Source: Candidatus Woesearchaeota archaeon
GTDB lineage: Archaea; Nanobdellota; Nanobdellia; Woesearchaeales; UBA10200
Direction: 5' to 3'
Assembly: GCA_013331615.1 (NCBI GenBank)
Contig: DUGA01000090.1
Location: 1 to 41,665, forward strand
DNA length: 41,665 bases
The stretch's first letter is position 1; each line of letters starts with the position of its first letter. The notes below the pieces were generated by a model that worked only from the letters and a program-made list of their open reading frames with translations, ran no database searches and was not told the DNA's origin. Of this stretch, positions 1 to 8,825 are shown in pieces. The translations under genes and the position numbers were made by a program.

Positions 1-754
1 CCATGCCACCTGTGTTTGGACCTTGGTCATCTTCAAATGCTCGCTTGTGATCTTGGACAGCTGGCATGCCGACAACAGTTTTGCCATCGCAGAAACACAT
101 CAAAGAGAATTCCTGTCCGATAAATTTCTCTTCAACAACAACTCTACTATCGTTGATTATGCATTCCTCTGCATAATTTACTCCATCTTGGACTGTATTT
201 AGATGATCGCCAGATACTTTTACGCCTTTGCCACCCATCAGACCATCTGCTTTTATTACAAAACCGTAATTATTACTAGCATCATTCTTGCAGTCATTCT
301 TGTTTCCATTCAAGCTTTTGATGAAATCATACAAGCCATTTTTTGTGGGAAATACTTTGAATAGAGGATTTCCTGGAATCTTGTATTTTGTCAGCAGATT
401 TCTGGTGAATGACTTTGAGGTCTCTAATTGCGCAAGAACTTTTTTTGGCCCTACACTTTTTACACCAATCTCTTCTAATGCATCTACAATCCCAAGCTCA
501 AGAGGATTCTCTGGGCCAATGACTGCAAAATTAATATTAGTTAGTGTGCAGTAGCTTTTAATCTCGTCAAAATCATCATATTTGCCTAGAACATAGCCAT
601 CAGCCAATTTTACAATCCCAGGATTCTTTGATTTCATGTATGCAAATAGTTTTATAGAATGTTTGCTGCGCTTGATTGCTTCAGCTATTGCGTGCTCTCT
701 GGCTCCGTTGCCGATCAAGAGGATGTTGAGTTCTTGGTTTTCTTTTTTATTCAT
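1..754 (-). CDS. purD: Phosphoribosylamine-glycine ligase, N-terminal part (runs off the window)
   Basis: GAR synthetase joins glycine to 5-phosphoribosylamine with ATP in cytosolic de novo purine synthesis. The ATG at 754 opens a frame that stays open to the window edge, giving about 251 codons; the C-terminal part is outside. The start has the family hallmark GNGAREHA (residues 14-21). Further on are ADGLMGGKGV, part of the ATP-grasp nucleotide site, and near the edge DDQGPNTGGM, the conserved PurD segment. A TATA-like element lies near 791-801 on this strand, giving a leader of about 20 nt. The product is certain from these motifs; completeness cannot be judged. Confidence 0.95.
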   Translation of the reverse strand, partial: MNKKENQELNILLIGNGAREHAIAEAIKRSKHSIKLFAYMKSKNPGIVKLADGYVLGKYDDFDEIKSYCTLTNINFAVIGPENPLELGIVDALEEIGVKSVGPKKVLAQLETSKSFTRNLLTKYKIPGNPLFKVFPTKNGLYDFIKSLNGNKNDCKNDASNNYGFVIKADGLMGGKGVKVSGDHLNTVQDGVNYAEECIINDSRVVVEEKFIGQEFSLMCFCDGKTVVGMPAVQDHKRAFEDDQGPNTGGM

Positions 755-803
755 TTTAGTTGCCTATAATCATGATAAGAAATAGTGCAAGTATTTATAA
801 CTT

Positions 804-1619
804 TTATTGTCCGCTTAGATTTTTTCCTCCAGAATTTTGATTATGCCGCCATTTTGCAGGATCATCAAATCCTAGAGGCTGATTTGCAGAATATGCTTGA
901 GTTATCAAAACTGCATATGCAGGATAGGATTTTATCTGATCAGGAGTTAAACTTACTGCTGCCAAACCAGCCTTTACCAAATCCACTTGCACCAATCTTA
1001 GATTATCAGGAGCTCCTGATTCTCCTAGTGTGTAAACAACTAAAAACCCTACTGGCCTTCCGTACATACCTGGTCCGGCATAAACTAAGCCAATGTTTGC
1101 TGCACTTTCGATTATCTTCTGTAGTTCTCGTTTAGCAAGAGCCCCATAATTTATATTTGAGTTTGGGCCAATGCCATATTGGTCATTCCCTTTTTTCCCT
1201 CTGTATTCAAATTCAGCAGTATCTATACCTCCAAGCCTTATGTTAATATATCTTGGAACATCAGCACTGCTTATATTATATCTTACAGTATCGCCATCAT
1301 GAACCAACAAACGTTGTTTTTCTAAGGGAAAGATCTTGTCTGAGCCACCTAATAAAGTCTCCAATGCCTTATCCTCTGACTCATCCAATCTCTTATTTGC
1401 ATCTTCAAGCTTTCTTGTTAAGTCTTCTTTTGATACCTTAAGAACTTCTAGATTATCAGATTTTTCTTTGATTTGCAATGCCAGCCTTTCATTCTCTTCT
1501 CTGGTTGGTGCATAAAACCCTATATAGAATAGAAATACACTAATTAAAGCACTTGAGCACAGGCTTCCTATGGTAAGTGCTATTTCTCGTTTAGAGATTC
1601 TGGCAACCTTGTCTACCAA
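804..1619 (-). CDS. Membrane-anchored staphylococcal-nuclease-like (thermonuclease) protein
   Basis: 271 residues with a single N-terminal TM segment (about 13-36), a coiled coil (about 41-85) and a C-terminal SNase fold (about 103-258). Catalytic residues of the family are recognisable: DGDT at 108-111, R128 with D133 and E136 in RLGGIDTAE, and R188 in YGRPVGF. The enzyme is therefore probably an active Ca-dependent nuclease held outside the membrane, for DNA/RNA scavenging or defence (inferred). The start is TTG at 1619, chosen because GAGGGTG lies about 8 nt upstream and no ATG precedes the TM segment. It is divergent from the peroxiredoxin gene. Confidence 0.8.
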   Translation of the reverse strand: MVDKVARISKREIALTIGSLCSSALISVFLFYIGFYAPTREENERLALQIKEKSDNLEVLKVSKEDLTRKLEDANKRLDESEDKALETLLGGSDKIFPLEKQRLLVHDGDTVRYNISSADVPRYINIRLGGIDTAEFEYRGKKGNDQYGIGPNSNINYGALAKRELQKIIESAANIGLVYAGPGMYGRPVGFLVVYTLGESGAPDNLRLVQVDLVKAGLAAVSLTPDQIKSYPAYAVLITQAYSANQPLGFDDPAKWRHNQNSGGKNLSGQ

Positions 1620-1752
1620 AACAACACCCTCTTTAAATGATAATAGGGTATAAATAGCTGCAAGTATAAAAATATTTTGCCTTTGCCTGAGCGAAAATAT
1701 TAAATACCAAATAGATAGATTAGTCTCATAAACTTAGAATGGGGTGGTTCAG

Positions 1753-2208
1753 ATGGCAAATATCGGTGAAAAAGCTCCGGATTTTACATTAGCTAATGAA
1801 GAAGGAAAAGAGGTTAAGTTTAGCTCTCTGTTTGGCAAACAAAAGATTCTGTTATATTTCTATCCATTGGACTGGAGCCCTGTGTGCAGTGTGCAGCATA
1901 AAGATTTTTGCGCAGAGTATGATAAATTTGAAGAAGCAGATGCGCAGATCGTTGCAGTAAGCACAGACCATAAGTTCAGCCATGCTGCGTTTAAGCTAAA
2001 TCTTGGTGCAAAATATATCTTATTATCTGATCCTGAGAAGAAAGCGATCAAGGCTTATGGTGTAGACTTTGAAGGTAAGCAACATAGCAAGAGAGCATAC
2101 TTTATAATTAACAAGCAAGGTATCGTAAGATGGAAGCATGTTGAAGAGAGCACTGGGAATAAGAGAAGCAATGATGAGTTGTTAGAAGCATTGAAGAATA
2201 TAAAGTAG
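1753..2208 (+). CDS. Peroxiredoxin (AhpC/TSA, BCP-like)
   Basis: A 151-residue thioredoxin-fold peroxidase that reduces peroxides with thiol reductants in the cytosol. The active-site segment YPLDWSPVC gives the peroxidatic Cys45, with Ser42 replacing the usual Thr; R114 is the likely active-site Arg. The only other Cys is C53, so a classic BCP resolving Cys five residues on is absent; the enzyme may be one-Cys or use C53. The ATG at 1753 is preferred over the in-frame GTG at 1744 because GGGGTGG at 1741-1747 then acts as the SD. A TATA-like ATATTAAATA lies at 1697-1706. Confidence 0.93.
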   Translation: MANIGEKAPDFTLANEEGKEVKFSSLFGKQKILLYFYPLDWSPVCSVQHKDFCAEYDKFEEADAQIVAVSTDHKFSHAAFKLNLGAKYILLSDPEKKAIKAYGVDFEGKQHSKRAYFIINKQGIVRWKHVEESTGNKRSNDELLEALKNIK

Positions 2209-2257
2209 CAGAATAAATAAAAAAGATATTAAATGAATAATAATTGAAAGCATTATC

Positions 2258-3736
2258 ATGAAAACACGCACAGAAAAAGATTGCCTAGGAAAGATTGAAG
2301 TTCCGTTGGAAGCATATTATGGCTCGTTTACAGTCAGAGCCGTGCAAAACTTTAAAATCTCTGGAAGGTTGGCTCATCCTCAATATATCAAAGCGCTTGC
2401 GACATTAAAAAAGTCATGCGCAGCTGCTAACTTAAAGCTTGGATTGCTGGATAAACAAGTCGGAGATGCAATTCTTTCAGCAGCAGATGTAATAATATCA
2501 GATGACTTTTCACAGTATGGAATCTCAGAAGAGCTTTTTCCTCTCGATGTATTCCAGGCAGGCGCAGGAACTCCATTTAACATGAATATGAATGAAGTGC
2601 TTGCAAATATTGCTATTGTTAAACTAGGGGGAAAGCAAGGAGATTATTCGTTAGTCCATCCAAATAACCACGTCAATATGTCGCAAAGCTCTAATGATGT
2701 GACACCAACAACAATAAGGTTGACAGCACTTGCATTATTAAAGAATCTCGAGCATGAAATAAATGCACTCTCACATTCATTTGCAAAAAAAGCACGCGAG
2801 TATAAGGATGTTGTTAAAGTAGGGATGACTCATCTTGAGGATGCTGTGCCGATAACATTTGGGCAGGTGTTTTATTCTTATGCGCATTCATTGGATGATG
2901 CTTTAAGAAGAGTATCAGCAGCAAAAGAATCTTTGCTTGAACTGGGTATCGGTGGAACTGCTATCGGCACAGGAATTACAACACATCCAGATTTTAAAAA
3001 AACTGTTGTTGAAGAGCTTACTAAAGAAACTGGATTCAAATTAAGAGTTTCTACTGATTCAATCCTGCTGACATGGAGCATGGCAGCGTTTATTGAAGTT
3101 AGTTCTGCATTAAAAAACCTTGCTCTTGAATTAAATAAGATCTCAAATGATCTAAGATTAATGAATTCTGGACCAGAGACAGGGTTTGCACAGATTGTGC
3201 TGCCTGAAGTCGAGCCAGGAAGCTCTATAATGCCAGGCAAGATAAATCCAAGCGTTGCTGAATGCCTGAACATGATTTGCTATCAAGCAATTGGAAATGA
3301 TCTTACTATAACTTTGGCATCTGAGAATGGACAGTTGGAACTTAATGTAATGACTCCAGTTATAGGGTATAATTTATTTTTTTCTATTGATATTCTGACA
3401 GCAGGAATGAAGATGCTTCGTGAATTTAACATTGAAGGACTGAAAGTAAATCAAGAAAGATGTAGAGAGTTGTTGGAAAGAAATCCAATCATCGCAACTG
3501 CATTGAATCCTTATCTTGGGTATGAAGTTGTTGCTGAGCTGATAAAAGAAGCGTGGAAAGAGAACAAACCGATTAGAGAGATTGTGCTAAAGCATAATCT
3601 TATCGAGCAGAAAGTCTTGAGCGAGCTTCTTGATGCAAAGAAACTTACACAACCGGGGATTGTAGATAAGAAATTAGCTGCAAGTGTGAAAGAAAGTGAT
3701 GCGTATAAGAATTATAGGAAGATGATTGGGAAGTAG
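2258..3736 (+). CDS. aspA: Aspartate ammonia-lyase / class II fumarase family enzyme, probably aspartase
   Basis: 492 residues of the aspartase/fumarase superfamily, which reversibly eliminates ammonia or water to give fumarate. Motifs in order: VPLEAYYG and RAVQNFKIS near the N-terminus, SSNDVTPT at 144-151, GMTHLEDAVP at 189-198, and the signature loop GSSIMPGKINP at 321-331 holding the catalytic Ser. AYYG and the C-terminal LNPYLGYE region resemble aspartase; PGK instead of PAK in the loop is more fumarase-like, so substrate is not fully settled. There is no SD; a TATA-like ATATTAAATG about 28 nt upstream suggests a leaderless message. Confidence 0.8.
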   Translation: MKTRTEKDCLGKIEVPLEAYYGSFTVRAVQNFKISGRLAHPQYIKALATLKKSCAAANLKLGLLDKQVGDAILSAADVIISDDFSQYGISEELFPLDVFQAGAGTPFNMNMNEVLANIAIVKLGGKQGDYSLVHPNNHVNMSQSSNDVTPTTIRLTALALLKNLEHEINALSHSFAKKAREYKDVVKVGMTHLEDAVPITFGQVFYSYAHSLDDALRRVSAAKESLLELGIGGTAIGTGITTHPDFKKTVVEELTKETGFKLRVSTDSILLTWSMAAFIEVSSALKNLALELNKISNDLRLMNSGPETGFAQIVLPEVEPGSSIMPGKINPSVAECLNMICYQAIGNDLTITLASENGQLELNVMTPVIGYNLFFSIDILTAGMKMLREFNIEGLKVNQERCRELLERNPIIATALNPYLGYEVVAELIKEAWKENKPIREIVLKHNLIEQKVLSELLDAKKLTQPGIVDKKLAASVKESDAYKNYRKMIGK

Positions 3737-3765
3737 AATTGAAATAAAGTGTATATCAAAATATC

Positions 3766-5088
3766 TCATCTATAGATTCTGAAATTCTGGACATTCATGC
3801 GTGTTTTCTTTCTCTTTGCTGCAATGCTGTGCTGTAAAACTGCAAGCGCGCATGCTGCAATGACTGCTAATATTGCTGCAGCTAAGAATGGTACTTGCGC
3901 AGAATAATTCTTCCATAATAATCCGCCAACCACATTTGCTGGGAAGATTGTCAATCCAATGATCATGTGATAGCTTCCAAATGCAGTGCCAGCTGCTTTC
4001 TTATCTGCCAAATCTGCAACAAATGCCCTAGAGACGCCATCAGTGAATCCTAGAACTATGCCGTAGAATGCAAATAATATCCAGAGCGTTGTAGTTGTTG
4101 CGTAAAAACCAAAGCCTAATGCAGTCAATGCAAACAAGAGGTAACCAGCAATTAAGACATTGTTTCTTCCAAGATAATCTGATATTTTTCCTGCTGGATA
4201 AGAAGATGCTGCGTAAAAAATGTTATAGACGAAATATAATAGAGGGATTAAGGCAACTGCAACGCCAATATTCTGCGCACGCAATAAGAAGAATGCATAG
4301 CTGAAGCTTGCAAGATTGAATAAAGCAGCGATTAACATGAACCTCTTTAAGTCTGGAGAAAATAGCTTAAATGTCTTTAAGAGGTTAAAGTGAGCAAGAG
4401 TTGAAGGTGTTTTTGGATTAGTTTTTTTATTTGCGGTGAGAGTATTTGTTTTTTTGATTTTATTTTTTATATTACCTTTTTTTCCTGCGCTTATCTCCTT
4501 GACAAATAAAGTCAGAATAATAACAGCAATAAATCCAGGTATAAATGAAAGCCAGAATATTGTCCTATAGCTAGATTCTGACGAGCCAAGATAATACAGC
4601 AAAATTGTTGCCAGTGCAACTCCGATGACTGCACCTATGCTGTCTAATGTTCTGTGTAATCCAAAATATTTGCCGCGCTCTTTCTTGTTGACAGATGCCA
4701 TAATTAAAGCATCTCTTGGAGTTGTCCTGATTCCTTTGCCGAATCTATCAAGCACACGAACGATTAAAACATGCGGCCAGATAGAAGCAACTGCTAGAAA
4801 TGGCTTTGAAAATGCCGATAATGCATACCCAATTATAGTCAAAGATTTCTTGTTTTCAAATCTATCAACCATAATGCCGGAAATGAATTTTAAGACTGCA
4901 GAAGTACCTTCAGCAAGGCCTTCAATAAAGCCAATGACTGCCATGTTTGCTTTTAGAACAAGAGAAAGAAAGAGAGGCATGACAGGAAATATCATCTCTG
5001 AGCTTATGTCTGTGAGTAAGCTTACAATACCTAGCCAGATTACATTTGCTGGGTTAGTTGACTTATTCTTTTTTTTATTTATTGCCAT
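3766..5088 (-). CDS. Major facilitator superfamily transporter
   Basis: A 440-residue polytopic membrane protein with about 12 hydrophobic helices. It carries the MFS loop motif between helices 2 and 3 (DRFENKK) and a second Arg-rich loop LDRFGKGIRTTPRDA, plus the early segment DISSEMIFPVMPLFL typical of a widespread but uncharacterised MFS group. Substrate unknown. The ATG at 5088 is used: the frame stays open upstream, but that extension would run through the antitoxin operator and into its gene. A TATA-like sequence near 5117 on this strand implies a leaderless transcript. Confidence 0.85.
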   Translation of the reverse strand: MAINKKKNKSTNPANVIWLGIVSLLTDISSEMIFPVMPLFLSLVLKANMAVIGFIEGLAEGTSAVLKFISGIMVDRFENKKSLTIIGYALSAFSKPFLAVASIWPHVLIVRVLDRFGKGIRTTPRDALIMASVNKKERGKYFGLHRTLDSIGAVIGVALATILLYYLGSSESSYRTIFWLSFIPGFIAVIILTLFVKEISAGKKGNIKNKIKKTNTLTANKKTNPKTPSTLAHFNLLKTFKLFSPDLKRFMLIAALFNLASFSYAFFLLRAQNIGVAVALIPLLYFVYNIFYAASSYPAGKISDYLGRNNVLIAGYLLFALTALGFGFYATTTTLWILFAFYGIVLGFTDGVSRAFVADLADKKAAGTAFGSYHMIIGLTIFPANVVGGLLWKNYSAQVPFLAAAILAVIAACALAVLQHSIAAKRKKTRMNVQNFRIYR

Positions 5089-5144
5089 AGAATAGAGTGA
5101 TTGATAATTAAGTATAAAAAAGTAACTGTTAAAAATCGCAAAGC

Positions 5145-5175
5145 TTAAATAGTTGGTAGTATACTTTAAGTATAC
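5145..5175 (+). promoter_or_regulatory. TATA box plus palindromic operator of the mazF operon
   Basis: TTAAATA at 5145-5151 is followed by a perfect inverted repeat: GTATACTT (5159-5166), one T, AAGTATAC (5168-5175). It ends one base before the antitoxin ATG at 5177. TATA spacing puts transcription start at about the ATG, so the palindrome would cover the start site. This fits autorepression by the antitoxin, as is usual for ribbon-helix-helix antitoxins. Confidence 0.7.
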
Positions 5176-5176
5176 C

Positions 5177-5392
5177 ATGTACACAACTACAATAAAGCTG
5201 CAAAAAGACACCAAAATGCAGCTTGATAAGATGAAAACACAGCGCGACACATATGATGACTTAATCAGAAGACTGGTCGCAAGAGAAAAGCAAAAGCACT
5301 TAAGAGATAATCTGATTAGCGCTTACAAGGAATTAGGAAAAGAAGAGCTTAATACATTCAAAGAATGGGAATCTGCTTCTACTGAGGTCTAA
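5177..5392 (+). CDS. Ribbon-helix-helix-type antitoxin
   Basis: A 71-residue protein. The N-terminal TTTIKLQKDTKMQLDKM followed by YDDLIRRLV reads as a beta-strand plus two helices, the pattern of archaeal RHH antitoxins that bind operator DNA. The acidic C-terminal tail would wrap the toxin. It ends 3 nt before the mazF start, the usual antitoxin-first order. The ATG at 5177 is chosen over an upstream in-frame TTG at 5153 because TATA spacing and the operator point to a leaderless message starting there. Confidence 0.8.
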   Translation: MYTTTIKLQKDTKMQLDKMKTQRDTYDDLIRRLVAREKQKHLRDNLISAYKELGKEELNTFKEWESASTEV

Positions 5393-5395
5393 GCG

Positions 5396-5746
5396 ATGAG
5401 TGATGTAAAAAGAGGTGACATCTGGCTGATCAATTTGGACCCTGCAATAGGTCATGAGATCAAGAAAGCCAGGCCTGGAGTTATCATACAGAATGATTAT
5501 GGAAATAAGTACAGCCAAATAACAATCATCGCACCGATAACTTCCCAAAAAATTGAGCAGGTATATCCATTTGAGGTTTTTCTTAAACAAGGGAAAGCAT
5601 TAGAAAAAGATTCTAAAGCATTGTTAAATCAGATAAGAGCAGTTGATAAGATAAGGCTTGTTAAGAAATTAGGAAGTGTTAATGAAGAAGAGCTCCATAA
5701 TATTGACGATGCACTGAAAATTAGCTTGGGGTTAACGGAAGTATAG
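5396..5746 (+). CDS. mazF: MazF/PemK-family endoribonuclease toxin
   Basis: 116 residues, a normal length for MazF toxins, which cleave mRNA at short specific sequences. Conserved features: RGDIWLINLDP near the N-terminus, KKARPGVII with the likely catalytic R26, IAPITS with T49 in the active site, and the C-terminal NQIRAVDKIRL strand. It forms an operon with the RHH antitoxin just upstream. It may act in dormancy, phage defence or maintenance of the region; the sequence does not distinguish these. Confidence 0.93.
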   Translation: MSDVKRGDIWLINLDPAIGHEIKKARPGVIIQNDYGNKYSQITIIAPITSQKIEQVYPFEVFLKQGKALEKDSKALLNQIRAVDKIRLVKKLGSVNEEELHNIDDALKISLGLTEV

Positions 5747-5844
5747 ATGATTCTGGCACACTTATTAATTTTATTTTTTCATAGCTACTAAAACGTGGTT
5801 AAAATATCACAAAATATTTAAATAAGCTATTATTCTCATATCTT

Positions 5845-7467
5845 ATGAGTGGACTAGGAGATTTATTGAGGAGCTTGAAAGACGCAGGACGGGTATTTGC
5901 AACAGGACTGCAGGTTCCAAAGCCTAGAGGGCCAATGGATCCTTTAGCTAAGCCAGATAGGCCTCGTGATGGTGTTGCTAATCCACTAATTTCTCTTGAA
6001 ACAGCTGTACAAGAATTCGAAACATACATCTCTCGTACTGGAGTCATTATAAACAAAGATGTATTGACCACTTTGAATCATAATGCTGCAGAAAGTGAAG
6101 CTAAATTTGGTCAAAATAAATATCTGCTTGAAAGTTATGTTAAAACACTTAAAGACAGAGGTTATGTAAATACATCGCAAGTAAGGGCTATTGGCGACTC
6201 AACTGGAATTATGAAAGAAATGGTCCCATATGAGTTTATTGCTCGAGTTCTTTGGAGAGCTGCAAATGAGAGACTAAGCCAAAGGTATAGTCCAGTGACA
6301 TCAGATGCTGAAGAAGCTAGAAAACAAATAGTATATGATGATGCTTCATTTACCAGTTGGCTTTTATCTACAATAGGCGCTAAAGAAAATGATATAGCAA
6401 GAGCAGTCTATGCAATTCAAACATCTAATAAGAATGCTTATATGGGTAGTGCGCCAGACTTATCATTAGAAGATTTTGTGGTTGTTGGTAAAGCATTACA
6501 CTATTCATTAGGCGGTCCACTACAAGTTACGCAAGGGTTAAAGGCAATATTGGATGATCTTCAAAATGATGCATCTTCTATCCTGGATCAATTGAATAGG
6601 ATAGGTGGCAAAGATGGTGTTATTGGATATGTTCTAGATAAATTGGATTTTGATGCAAATGAAATTGCACAAAGATTGTATGATGTTGGATATACAGATG
6701 GGGAAAAAATTGTGGCTGTTTTAGACAGACTTACTAAAGATGGTAGTCCTTTAGATTCTTCAAGACAAAGACTAGCAACTAAATCAATGTTAGGAATAGG
6801 TAAATATACAATTAATGAAATGGCTAGTGCTCTTGCTTCAGTAAACTCAGCTCAAAAGCCATTTGGATACAAGGATATAGCTTCATCTCTCAAAGAGCAT
6901 GGATGTGAATGCGATAATAATTTAGGTGCATTATTACATGTAGGCGCTGATAAAATAGAAGCTGTAAATATACTAACTCCATTATATCACCAAAGCGTAG
7001 CTGTAACAGCTCTATATGAATTTTTCTTAGAAGAATTAAAAACTGGAGAAGCAAGCACATCAGATACTCCTTCAGAAAAGATTCCAGGAATGCCAACTGT
7101 CCAAGAAACACTTGCTGCTAAAAAAGTTATTGAAGCATATAAGGCTGCAGCTTATACAGCAGGACAGATATTAGAGGCAATAGAGTCATGTGATGCTGTT
7201 ACTAGAGGATTAGAATTATATCATCATCCAGAAAAGTTAGTAAAGCTTCTCTCTGATTTAAGTGCAAAGCCTGAGGAAATGCCCACTATGCTTGCTAAAA
7301 CTAGGCTATTAGGCGCTAGTTATGCTACTTCAGAATCTAGGACATTAGTAGAAGCTTTTAGAGTGATAGGTGTTGATCCAGTTCAGGCTAGAGATTATGT
7401 AATGCAAATTGCACGAATAAGAGCAGATGCCTCACTTGCTGAGTTGACAGGAAAAGGCACTAAATAA
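5845..7467 (+). CDS. Orphan alpha-helical repeat protein
   Basis: 540 residues, no family recognised. After a Pro-rich stretch (about 24-45) the chain is almost entirely helical, with no TM segment or signal peptide. Between about 260 and 390 there are repeated units of the form helix-GY/G(I)-D-helix, for example ANEIAQRLYDVGYTDGEKI and FGYKDIASSLKEHG, suggesting a helical-repeat scaffold. TTTAAATA at 5817-5824 sits about 25 nt before the ATG, so the transcript is probably leaderless and monocistronic. Its length and intact frame indicate a real gene; function is unknown. Confidence 0.75.
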   Translation: MSGLGDLLRSLKDAGRVFATGLQVPKPRGPMDPLAKPDRPRDGVANPLISLETAVQEFETYISRTGVIINKDVLTTLNHNAAESEAKFGQNKYLLESYVKTLKDRGYVNTSQVRAIGDSTGIMKEMVPYEFIARVLWRAANERLSQRYSPVTSDAEEARKQIVYDDASFTSWLLSTIGAKENDIARAVYAIQTSNKNAYMGSAPDLSLEDFVVVGKALHYSLGGPLQVTQGLKAILDDLQNDASSILDQLNRIGGKDGVIGYVLDKLDFDANEIAQRLYDVGYTDGEKIVAVLDRLTKDGSPLDSSRQRLATKSMLGIGKYTINEMASALASVNSAQKPFGYKDIASSLKEHGCECDNNLGALLHVGADKIEAVNILTPLYHQSVAVTALYEFFLEELKTGEASTSDTPSEKIPGMPTVQETLAAKKVIEAYKAAAYTAGQILEAIESCDAVTRGLELYHHPEKLVKLLSDLSAKPEEMPTMLAKTRLLGASYATSESRTLVEAFRVIGVDPVQARDYVMQIARIRADASLAELTGKGTK

Positions 7468-7542
7468 TTCTTTAGAGTAGATTGAACTTAACTTTATTTT
7501 TTCTAACAATATTTATTTTATTCACTTAACTTTTTCACAACC

Positions 7543-7583
7543 TTTAAATATAAGCTAGTTTTCTTATTGCAAATAGTTTGCAA
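7543..7583 (+). promoter_or_regulatory. TATA box and TTGCAA-N5-TTGCAA operator of the cbtB operon
   Basis: TTTAAATATA at 7543-7552 is followed by a perfect inverted repeat TTGCAAA-TAG-TTTGCAA (7567-7583), which can also be read as two TTGCAA boxes separated by 5 nt. It is centred about 27 nt after the TATA box, that is on the expected start site, a repressor-type position. The same TTGCAA-N5-TTGCAA arrangement occurs upstream of lonB at 15532-15548. Confidence 0.55.
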
Positions 7584-7614
7584 ATATAATTTTATTGTAT
7601 GTGAGGGGATTTCA

Positions 7615-8742
7615 ATGAAGCAAAATAAGATTTTTTTAAGAGTTGGATTAAGCTTTCTATTTATTTTTATTGTTGCCACATTATTTCTAGCTAACTTATC
7701 TCTCGTATCTGCTGCCAACGAGTATAATCTTGTTTTCAAGACATCGCCAGAGAATGTTGTTGCGCACGACAATCCGTTTGTTGAAGTTCCTGAATCAAGC
7801 TATTTTACACTGACAGTTGAAGCTTATGATAAAGCAACTAATCAGTTAGCAAAAGATGTTAATGTTCAGTTAACAGTAACTCATGACAAAGACAGCTTAA
7901 CATTGCCTTCTGGATTTCCTTGGGTTGAAGGAACAACCTTGTTAGTGCAGGAAAGTTTTGCTGCAGACGGAAGATTAACAGTCGGCAAATTCCTATTTCC
8001 ATTAAGAGGAAACTATAAGATTCATGCAACTGCAATCTCCAAAGACGGAAAATCTGGGGAACTTGACACTTCTATCTATGCAAAACAACCTGTATTTCAA
8101 ATAAGAAACTGGGCACTATTCCATGGCGCAATTTTACTGGTCGGATTGATTGTCGGATTGGTATACGGCAAATCTTTGAGAAATCAGGGCAAAGCAAATT
8201 TATCAACATTTTTAACTGCTGTATTTTTAGTGAGTATTGTTGTGTTATCTATCCAATTTGTAGCTGCTCATGAAGGCGAAGAGCATGAGGAAGAGCCGCA
8301 CAAAATTGAGCTAATAGATAAACAAGTAGAAGTAAGAACAAATCCAGAGATTCCAGACATTGGAACACCAACACAGTTTAACTTTTTATTTAAGGATGAG
8401 ACTACCGGAAAATTACTGGATAATGTAAAAGTTCACTTCAAATATGAAAACCAAGAAGAGAAGTTTATGGTGATTGACACAGAATTTGTCTCAGAGACAG
8501 GAAACCCATCTCTTATTTACGGAATTTTTGACGGTGCACCGCATAAATTAACATTAGATGTTGAGCCAACAGAAAAAAGCAGCGTAAATTTTGAGCCAAT
8601 ACATAGAGAATATGAGACAATCATGGCAGAAGCGCATGATCCTCCAAGAACAACGCAGTTTGTAGCTTTGTTCATCATGATTATGGCTTGGCTGATTGGG
8701 TTGACAATTGGCGCAGTTTTAAAAAGGACAGTATACAGTTAA
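7615..8742 (+). CDS. Membrane protein with two extracytoplasmic YtkA/FixH-like beta-domains and a His/Glu-rich segment
   Basis: 375 residues from the ATG at 7615, preceded by GAGGGGAT at the right distance; an upstream TTG start would add a poor extension. Signal segment about 7-33 ending in SAA; beta-rich domain about 37-158; TM about 167-185; TM about 198-217; then AHEGEEHEEEPHK (218-230), a likely metal-binding patch at the outer membrane face; second beta-domain about 235-325, resembling YtkA-like domains (GTPTQFNF, LLDNVKVHF); C-terminal TM about 348-368. Both domains would lie outside. Co-transcribed with the cbtB-like gene 83 nt downstream. A role in metal capture is inferred. Confidence 0.65.
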   Translation: MKQNKIFLRVGLSFLFIFIVATLFLANLSLVSAANEYNLVFKTSPENVVAHDNPFVEVPESSYFTLTVEAYDKATNQLAKDVNVQLTVTHDKDSLTLPSGFPWVEGTTLLVQESFAADGRLTVGKFLFPLRGNYKIHATAISKDGKSGELDTSIYAKQPVFQIRNWALFHGAILLVGLIVGLVYGKSLRNQGKANLSTFLTAVFLVSIVVLSIQFVAAHEGEEHEEEPHKIELIDKQVEVRTNPEIPDIGTPTQFNFLFKDETTGKLLDNVKVHFKYENQEEKFMVIDTEFVSETGNPSLIYGIFDGAPHKLTLDVEPTEKSSVNFEPIHREYETIMAEAHDPPRTTQFVALFIMIMAWLIGLTIGAVLKRTVYS

Positions 8743-8825
8743 GAGAGATAAATTGAACTAAAGATGTAAATAAAAGTTGTATTTGTAAGAATGATTGTTA
8801 TAAAACAAGTTATAGGTGAGGAAAA

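Noticed and set aside
785-1135. Plus-strand open frame of 116 codons
   Set aside because: Antisense to the nuclease gene, whose catalytic motifs are clear.
5089-5250. N-terminal extension of the MFS transporter (open frame to 5250)
   Set aside because: It would overlap the antitoxin start and operator, and the ATG at 5088 has a TATA box at the right distance.
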